Of a DNA stretch of 64,000 nt, positions 58,451 to 64,000 are shown in pieces. The position numbers were made by a program, and so were the translations under genes. This DNA is from Megascapheus bottae. Lineage: Eukaryota > Chordata > Mammalia > Rodentia > Geomyidae. The stretch lies in contig JANJXV010000004.1 in assembly GCA_024803745.1 (NCBI GenBank), positions 41,597,358 through 41,661,357 of the forward strand, given 5' to 3'. The stretch's first letter is position 1. Each line of letters starts with the position of its first letter. The notes below the pieces were generated by a model. That model was not told where the DNA came from, did no database searches, and saw nothing but the letters and a program-made list of their open reading frames with translations.

Positions 58451-59813
58451 AATGGCATCCTTTTTTAATTAGTATATCGGGAGCTCCTCTAGCCAAGCAG
58501 GCCGGTAAAGCATCCTTCTACCCATTCCTCATGCTTCAGATTGAGGACCTGGATGGAGAACTACTGCTGTTAGTCATCCTTCTGTAATGGAGACAGGAAA
58601 TGCTCGAAGGAGACATCTTACCATGTATTATCGCCATCTCCAAGACTTCATTATATCTCAAGTTATCTCATTACCTCCTGTGGGAAGGTTTAGCCTTATT
58701 ACAGTTTATGAACATTCCTATACATTCTCACCCAAGCTATATATTTACAGTACAAATTCCTTTTGATCTCTGCATGGGATAATTAAAGGTATGAGGAAGC
58801 TAATGGTAGCAAGCCACTCTTCCTTGCTAAGTATTGTTCTGCTGTGATAGAAGAAGCAGAAACCCTTTCTGGCTAAGTTTGTGGGAAGGATATGAGGGCA
58901 GCTCCTGGGGGTTGAAGGGAGAGTCAAGGGAACCCATGCCACAGGCAGGAAGCAGGTAATGCCCAGGCTCTAAGTACACAAACTCCACTTGTTACCCACC
59001 ATGCCAGTGGCATCTGTGGTTCTCGGTCATCCAGCTTTCTGTCCCTCATTCAAGTCCCCATGTCCCCAGAGAGTCTTGATTGGCCAGGCCCTAAACTGGT
59101 GCTTACCCTTAGATGCTCTGTGCCAAGCAGAGAAAGGATTTGATAGAGTTCCAGGAACCCTGTTTGATTCTGTAATGGCAAGAACGTTACCTGGAAATTC
59201 TGTTTAGGAGGGTAGTAGAGTAGTAGGGTGGAGGATATAGGGTAGAGGGTGTCTGCCTCAAAGGCCCCAGGCTTGTGTGCTGTCTTCACCTCCACCTCTC
59301 CTCTTATCTTCCCTGCCTTGCTTTTCTTCCTACCCTCCGTTCTCTATCCTTTTCTTCTTCCCCTCTCCTCCCCTCTGACTTCTGTCCTCAGTCTTTCTTG
59401 TGCCTCCTGTGCTAAGTGTTAGGTTAAACAAGGCAGGAGTGCCCCGGGAAGCAGCAGAGATTGTACATGACCAAATCATCTCTAAGCTGTCAGAGGTCAG
59501 CACATAGGGCCGCTGACCGGCATCTGTTTTAGAGATTGCCAGCTCGTGTGCTTACTGTCAAGGAAAGCACCGTTGCAGAAGATCCAGCCTAAACCACTAA
59601 TGAATGCTTATGGAAAGTAGGTAGCACGGACATTTTCCCTGAAGGTAGCTCCTCAGCCTCAGCTTTAGTGATCCACAGTTTTTTGTTTTTTGTTTTTTTA
59701 GTGAGAAATGTTGCCTTTATGGTATCTTTCCTTCCACTCCACCCCCTTTTTGGCAGTACCAGAGTTTGTTGCTTGACTCTTTGGGGTGTGTGTGGGTGTG
59801 TGGGTGCGTGGTT

Positions 59814-59910
59814 TTGAGACATCTCATGGACTTTTCTGCCCTGGTTAACTTTGAAATGCTATAAGGCTCTACTCTGGATCTCAGCCTCCTAAGCCACCAA
59901 TACCCAGCTC
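59814..59910 (-). repeat. B1-Geo SINE, B1 half only, diverged
   Basis: Antisense to PREP: CATCTCATGGACTTTTCTGC to CACCAATACCCAGCTC; GT-rich sequence precedes it at 59783-59812. Confidence 0.75.
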
Positions 59911-59967
59911 AGCTAGATATAGCATCTTTAGAGAAGAAGGTCTGATTGATTGATTGGTTGTGTGTGT

Positions 59968-60235
59968 GTGTGTTGTCCCACTAGTGCTTACCCTGGCAGT
60001 CTTGGCCTATATGCACTTTTATTTGTACGGGACTGAAACGCTCCCATTTGGGCCTTGATTCTACTTCTGGCCGGCTTTCCTTTCCTTTCCTTTCCTTTCC
60101 TTTCCTTTCCTTTCCTTTCCTTTCCTTTCCCTCTTTCTTGTTAATTGGAGACCAGAATCTCTGGAATGTGTCTGCTCAGGCTGCTTTGAATCTGTGCTCA
60201 TATCTCAGCCTCCTGAGGAGTTAGGATTACACTAG
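59968..60235 (-). repeat. B1-Geo SINE split by (TTTCC)n
   Basis: Antisense to PREP. A degraded Geo half ends CTACTTCTGGCCGGC, (TTTCC)n follows at 60076-60130, then the B1 half starts TTAATTGGAGACCAG. Confidence 0.82.
60076..60130. repeat. (TTTCC)n pentanucleotide microsatellite
   Basis: Eleven uninterrupted TTTCC units at the junction of the two SINE halves. Confidence 0.97.
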
Positions 60236-61045
60236 GTCATGTCTCTCACTCTCTCTCTCTTTCATATTTAGCTGCCTAACTCCTGTTTGCCGCCTCAGTG
60301 GGCCAGGTTCCCAGGGAGCATCTGACCTCAGTAGAAATCTATTTTCACCCCCAGGTAGTTTCTTTGGTTTTGAAGTCCCCATGAGTTTAAATCTCTCCCT
60401 TTCTCCTGGTTGCTTGTGATCCTTGTGACACTGCCCTGGCTCTGGCTTGTCTTGAAGGCACTGAGCAGCTTCCCTGTCTATCCCTTCTAGACTTCTTTCT
60501 GCCACATCCCCTCCAGTATCTCCTGAGAACCAAGTGAGAAATCTCCAACTCCAGAGGAGTGGTGGTTATCATCCTATAAAATGGTAAAACTGTAGGGGTA
60601 AAAAAAAAAAAAAACAGGTTTGAGCTTCAGTTTTTTTTCTTTGTAATTTGGAGAAAATCATTTCACAGAGTTGTAGCGAAATTACATGCCATTGTTTTTG
60701 AACCATTCAGCAAAGTAACAGACATACAAGAAGTGTTTAATAAATGCTCACATTACATTTACCAATTGACTAGTTTAATTAGGCAGCCTGTAAATTATGT
60801 ACTTTTTGATCATTTGAAAAATCATCTTTTGAAACTTGAAACAAGTCTTTTTAATTTTTCAGCCTTTCCTTGCATTTTCTTTCGTGATTATTGCCATGTT
60901 CACGACTTTCTTTCTGGATCAATCTCAATCATTGGGAAATGCCCATTTCATGGAGATTTTAAAATTTAGTAACATGAGGTTATGTGTGATAGTCATTCTC
61001 TTGTGATAATAACTTTCCTCTCTATGAGTAGCTTTTTTGTCACTT

Positions 61046-61290
61046 TTTTTTTTGGTCGGTCATGCGGTTTGAACTCTGGGACTGACTGGGCGTTGTCTTT
61101 GAGCTCTTCAGCTCAAGGCTAGCACTCTACCACTTGAGCCACAGTGCCATTTCCGATTTTCTGGTGGTTAATTGGAGGTAAGAGTCTCATAGACTTTCGT
61201 GCTCAGCCTGGTTTTGAACCAAGATCCTCAGATCTCAAGTCCCCTTAGTAGCTAGGATTACAGCTACTAAGATGAACCACCGGTACCTGA
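61046..61290 (-). repeat. B1-Geo SINE with TSD
   Basis: Antisense to PREP. TSD TGTCACTT at 61038 and 61291. A small AGCTACTAAGATGA duplication is near its 5' end. Confidence 0.93.
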
Positions 61291-61446
61291 TGTCACTTCT
61301 AATTTTGAGTATTTGGAACTTCTCTCTCCTCCTTGATTAGTTTAGAACTTTGTCTGAATGTGGTTTTTTCCCCTCCATTTGTTAAAAGAAGTCCTAAGAA
61401 TGTGTTACTATATGTTATACCTTTATCTTTGCTTATTTATTTATGT

Positions 61447-61668
61447 TTTTGGTCGTGGGGCTTGAACTCAGGGCCTGGATGCTGTAACTCAGCTCTTTTG
61501 CTGAGAATAATGCTTCTACCATTTTGAGCTACTGTTCTACTTCTAGTTTTTTCATGGTTAATTGGAGTTAAGAGGTTTTCCTGCCCAGGCTGGCTTTGAA
61601 TCACAATCGTCAGATCTCAGTCTCCTGAATAGCAAGGATTACAAGTGTGAGCCACCAGCACCCAGCTT
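61447..61668 (-). repeat. B1-Geo SINE, full length
   Basis: Antisense to PREP, with a TTTA-rich tail; probable short TSD GCTTATTT. Confidence 0.92.
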
Positions 61669-61715
61669 ATTTTTAATTTTTTTCTAACTCATTAGTTTCT
61701 TTTTTCTTTACTTCT

Positions 61716-62241
61716 TGGAACACAAGGAACTTGGGCACAGGGCCTGAAGATCTTGTTGGGGTTTTTAGTCCTCAGTCCCTCCCGACCGCAGGAGGGATAG
61801 GGAGAACAGGCCCTGACCAGGAGGAGCTGAGAAAGGAAAGGGCCCGACTCATTGCCCTCATTGCTCTCCCTCAGAAGAGGACAATCAGATGTGTCAGGGA
61901 GACCAGTCAAGGCAGGAACTCGTTTATTGAGAAAGTTCATTCAGCTAACATAGGATGCAGGAGCCTATCAGCACAAAGGTGGGCAGGGTGGGGGAGGTGC
62001 TCTCATTGGGGAAGTCCATTCAGCTAACATAGGAATCATGTGCTGTCCTTGAGGGCGGAAGGGTTCCGGGTCTATCCCAGAGGTGGCCTTACTCCAGGAG
62101 GGGAAGAGCCTGGTCCAACCAGGTGGCAGGCACCATCTCAGCCAGGTATGGTCCCAAGACCAGGGAATAAGCACTGGGCCATGAGTTAGGCCTCCTTTTA
62201 CAGCATAGGTTTCCATTTCCCTGATGTGACGTGCCCCACAG
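61716..62241 (-). mobile_element. Solo retroviral LTR, antisense (endogenous retrovirus remnant)
   Basis: On the minus strand the segment begins TGTGGGGCACGTCACATC and carries an AATAAA signal in TCTCAATAAACGAG (+ strand about 61920), followed by about 200 bp of R-U5-like sequence. No gag, pol or env coding sequence adjoins it. A repeated GTTCATTCAGCTAACATAGGA-type unit (about 61940 and 62010) lies upstream of the signal. The right end is good; the left end and the TSD are uncertain. Class (ERV1 or ERV2) not assigned. Confidence 0.7.
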
Positions 62242-62242
62242 A

Positions 62243-62465
62243 TCTCACTTGGCTTTTTCTGCTTATAGCTGATGCTATATCACTTGACTCCAGTTCCTGC
62301 ATTTTGCTGGTGAATTGGAGATGTTCTTTAGTGAATTTTTCTTCTTTCTGGACAGTTTTCAAGCTGAGATCCTTAGATCTCTGTCTCCTGAGTTTTCAAG
62401 CTGAGATCCTTTGATCTCTGTCTCCTGAGTTGCTGGGATTATAGGGATGAGCCACTAGTACTGGC
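62243..62465 (-). repeat. B1-Geo SINE with 37-bp tandem duplication
   Basis: Antisense to PREP. The B1 half contains two copies of a 37-bp unit (62356-62392, 62393-62429) with one mismatch. Its tail side abuts the LTR. Confidence 0.9.
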
Positions 62466-63548
62466 TAGTTTGTTAGTTTCCTATGTCCTGGATTAGTCTT
62501 TTTTTATTTGAATACTTGGTTTAATTTTCCCTTGGTCATATAATGATAAACCCCTTTAGGGAGACTCCTTTTCTAGGTTTCCTATTGAGTCCTCTGGCTG
62601 GTTTCAGGTCAGTTCCCTCTTCTCAACCTACTCCAGATTGCCTACCCTCACCTGGCCTAGCAAACTAAGGAGAACTGTACTAGCCAGGCCTCCTGATTAG
62701 CAGTGCTTATAACCCACCTCCACACAGAATTGAGAAAAGGATCCATCTATGTGGCTGACATTACTGGAAGCCAGTGTGTATACCCTAGGTGTAGCCTGAT
62801 CTAGGAGCACGTGTGGTGTTTTGGGGAGCTTGTCTCTCAGGTCATCTGCTTTTCCCTGATCATGTTTTCCAGCTGCCTGTCTGGTAGGGAAGGTGGGCCT
62901 TGTCTTTTAGGTTTCATGTAGTCAATACTGACATGTTTCTTTAATCAGTCCACAACATCTATGGTAGATGCCAACTACCGGGACCCAGGCTCCTTGCTAA
63001 GAATATGCATTTGCAAATAAGCTTCAGTGAAGAAAGTCAAGTCAAACTCTCTGAAGGCATATCTGTCACTTTGTAGATCCCGTCTTTGCATTTAGTGTAG
63101 CGTACATCTCCGGGCTGTTGTTGTTCATCAAGCACAGTATGTTCCTTGACCTACATTGCATAGCATATCCAGGTGTTCACACTGTCTCAAGTGTGCTTCC
63201 TGCCTATTCTTGAATCAACTGCCAGGGGACTGGAGCAGGTGGCTACCCCAGTGTGTGTGAGAGTCATGCAGAGAAGACCCGTCCTTGTGGGTATACAGAG
63301 CTCTCTGACTACATCTGTGGACCTTCCCTAAGGATCCATACAGAAACAGACTAATTTTGGGTTACAGTCCGTGCAGTTTAACTTGCAATGTTATGTTTTT
63401 GTTTTCCAAATATCATTACTGTACTTTGGAATGACTTACTGAGAGACAAGAATTGTGTGCTGCGATTCATTTCCTTATGGCTGGTTAGTTAGGTTTGGAT
63501 CTGGTGTTTTCTGGTGTTTGGATCTGGTCGTGTACATGTGTGTACTAC

Positions 63549-63770
63549 TAGTACTGGTACTGGGGGTTGAACTCAAGGCCTAGATGCTATCACTTTGTTT
63601 TTTCCACTCAAGGCGAACACTCTATTACTTGAGCCACAGCTCCACTTCCAACTTTTTGCTGGTGAATTGGAGATAAGACTCTCTTTCCCAGGTTGGCTTT
63701 GAACTGCAATCTGTAGCTGTCAGCCTCCTGAATAGCTAGGATTCTAGATGTGGGGTGCCAGCACCTAGCC
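63549..63770 (-). repeat. B1-Geo SINE, full length
   Basis: Antisense to PREP, from TACTGGTACTGGGGGTTGAA to CAGCACCTAGCC. Confidence 0.92.
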
Positions 63771-64000
63771 ATGGATTTGAAGTTTCTTTAGTGGATTTTT
63801 GCCACAGTACTGAGCAGAATTGGATTAACATCTTAGCTTTGAATGGGTTCCCTGGCAATGGCTCATACTGAATATAAAGCTTCACTCTTAAGGTCGAAAG
63901 AAGAGCTTCTGTTTCCTTCACCTTGATTGACCATAACTAGCCATAATGAGGGAAGGATTTACCCATTGAGGGACAGTTAGAGAGAATGGGCTTTTGGAAG

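Larger units (their letters stand above)
53325..64000 (+). other. PREP: PREP intron 2 (5' part, runs off the window)
   Basis: At least 10.7 kb. It contains about nine B1-Geo copies (all but one antisense to the gene), two sense IDL-Geo copies about 350 bp apart, one older B1/ID composite and one antisense LTR. Unique stretches with nothing recognisable are about 53325-54250, 54450-56055, 56322-57120, 58467-59810, 60263-61040, 62470-63545 and 63771-64000. No exon-like homology to the next PREP residues was seen. Confidence 0.85.

Noticed and set aside
53325..64000. Further PREP exons in intron 2
   Set aside because: I looked for the expected continuation (AFVEAQNKIT-like) and saw none; nothing exon-like with good splice sites was found.

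Overview
The window is vertebrate nuclear DNA from a mammal, almost certainly a geomyoid rodent (kangaroo rat, pocket mouse or pocket gopher group). Two dimeric SINE families dominate it. One is IDL-Geo, a tRNA-Ala/ID-like left half joined to a right half with no tRNA or 7SL likeness. I recall it as described only from Geomyoidea, so it is the main basis for the assignment. The other I label B1-Geo: a 7SL/B1-like left half joined to the same Geo-type right half. By eye there are about 13 IDL-Geo and about 47 B1-Geo copies, plus older B1, ID and composite SINEs, LINE-1 fragments, LTR remnants and many microsatellites.

Only one protein-coding gene is supported: the 5' end of PREP (prolyl endopeptidase, S9A serine peptidase) on the + strand. 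A CpG-island promoter lies at about 47.27-48.31 kb. Coding exon 1 (47674-47718, 15 codons) and exon 2 (53250-53324, 25 codons) join in phase 0 and give the first 40 residues. Intron 1 is 5531 bp. Intron 2 runs off the right edge, and the next coding exon is not in the window.

Layout. 1-5430: old LINE-1 3' remnant split by a younger LINE-1, each split again by a SINE. 5431-47270: gene-poor upstream flank, presumably the large interval between PREP and PRDM1 known in other mammals, packed with SINEs. It holds candidate CTCF motifs at 31.1, 34.4 and 37.2 kb and a SINE/LINE-dense block at 40-46 kb. 47270-48310: PREP promoter. 47719-64000: PREP introns with SINEs mostly antisense to the gene and an antisense retroviral LTR at about 61.7-62.2 kb.

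I found no CRISPR, operon, phage or other self-contained novel system. The most interesting signals are structural: nested SINE insertions with readable target-site duplications, a 38-bp micro-insertion of a SINE 3' end, microsatellites that arise at SINE tails and at the junction between SINE halves, strong strand asymmetry of B1-Geo, a divergent CTCF motif set, and a GC-skew switch at the PREP start. Repeat boundaries were read by eye and are good to about 5-15 bp unless a target-site duplication (TSD) fixes them.
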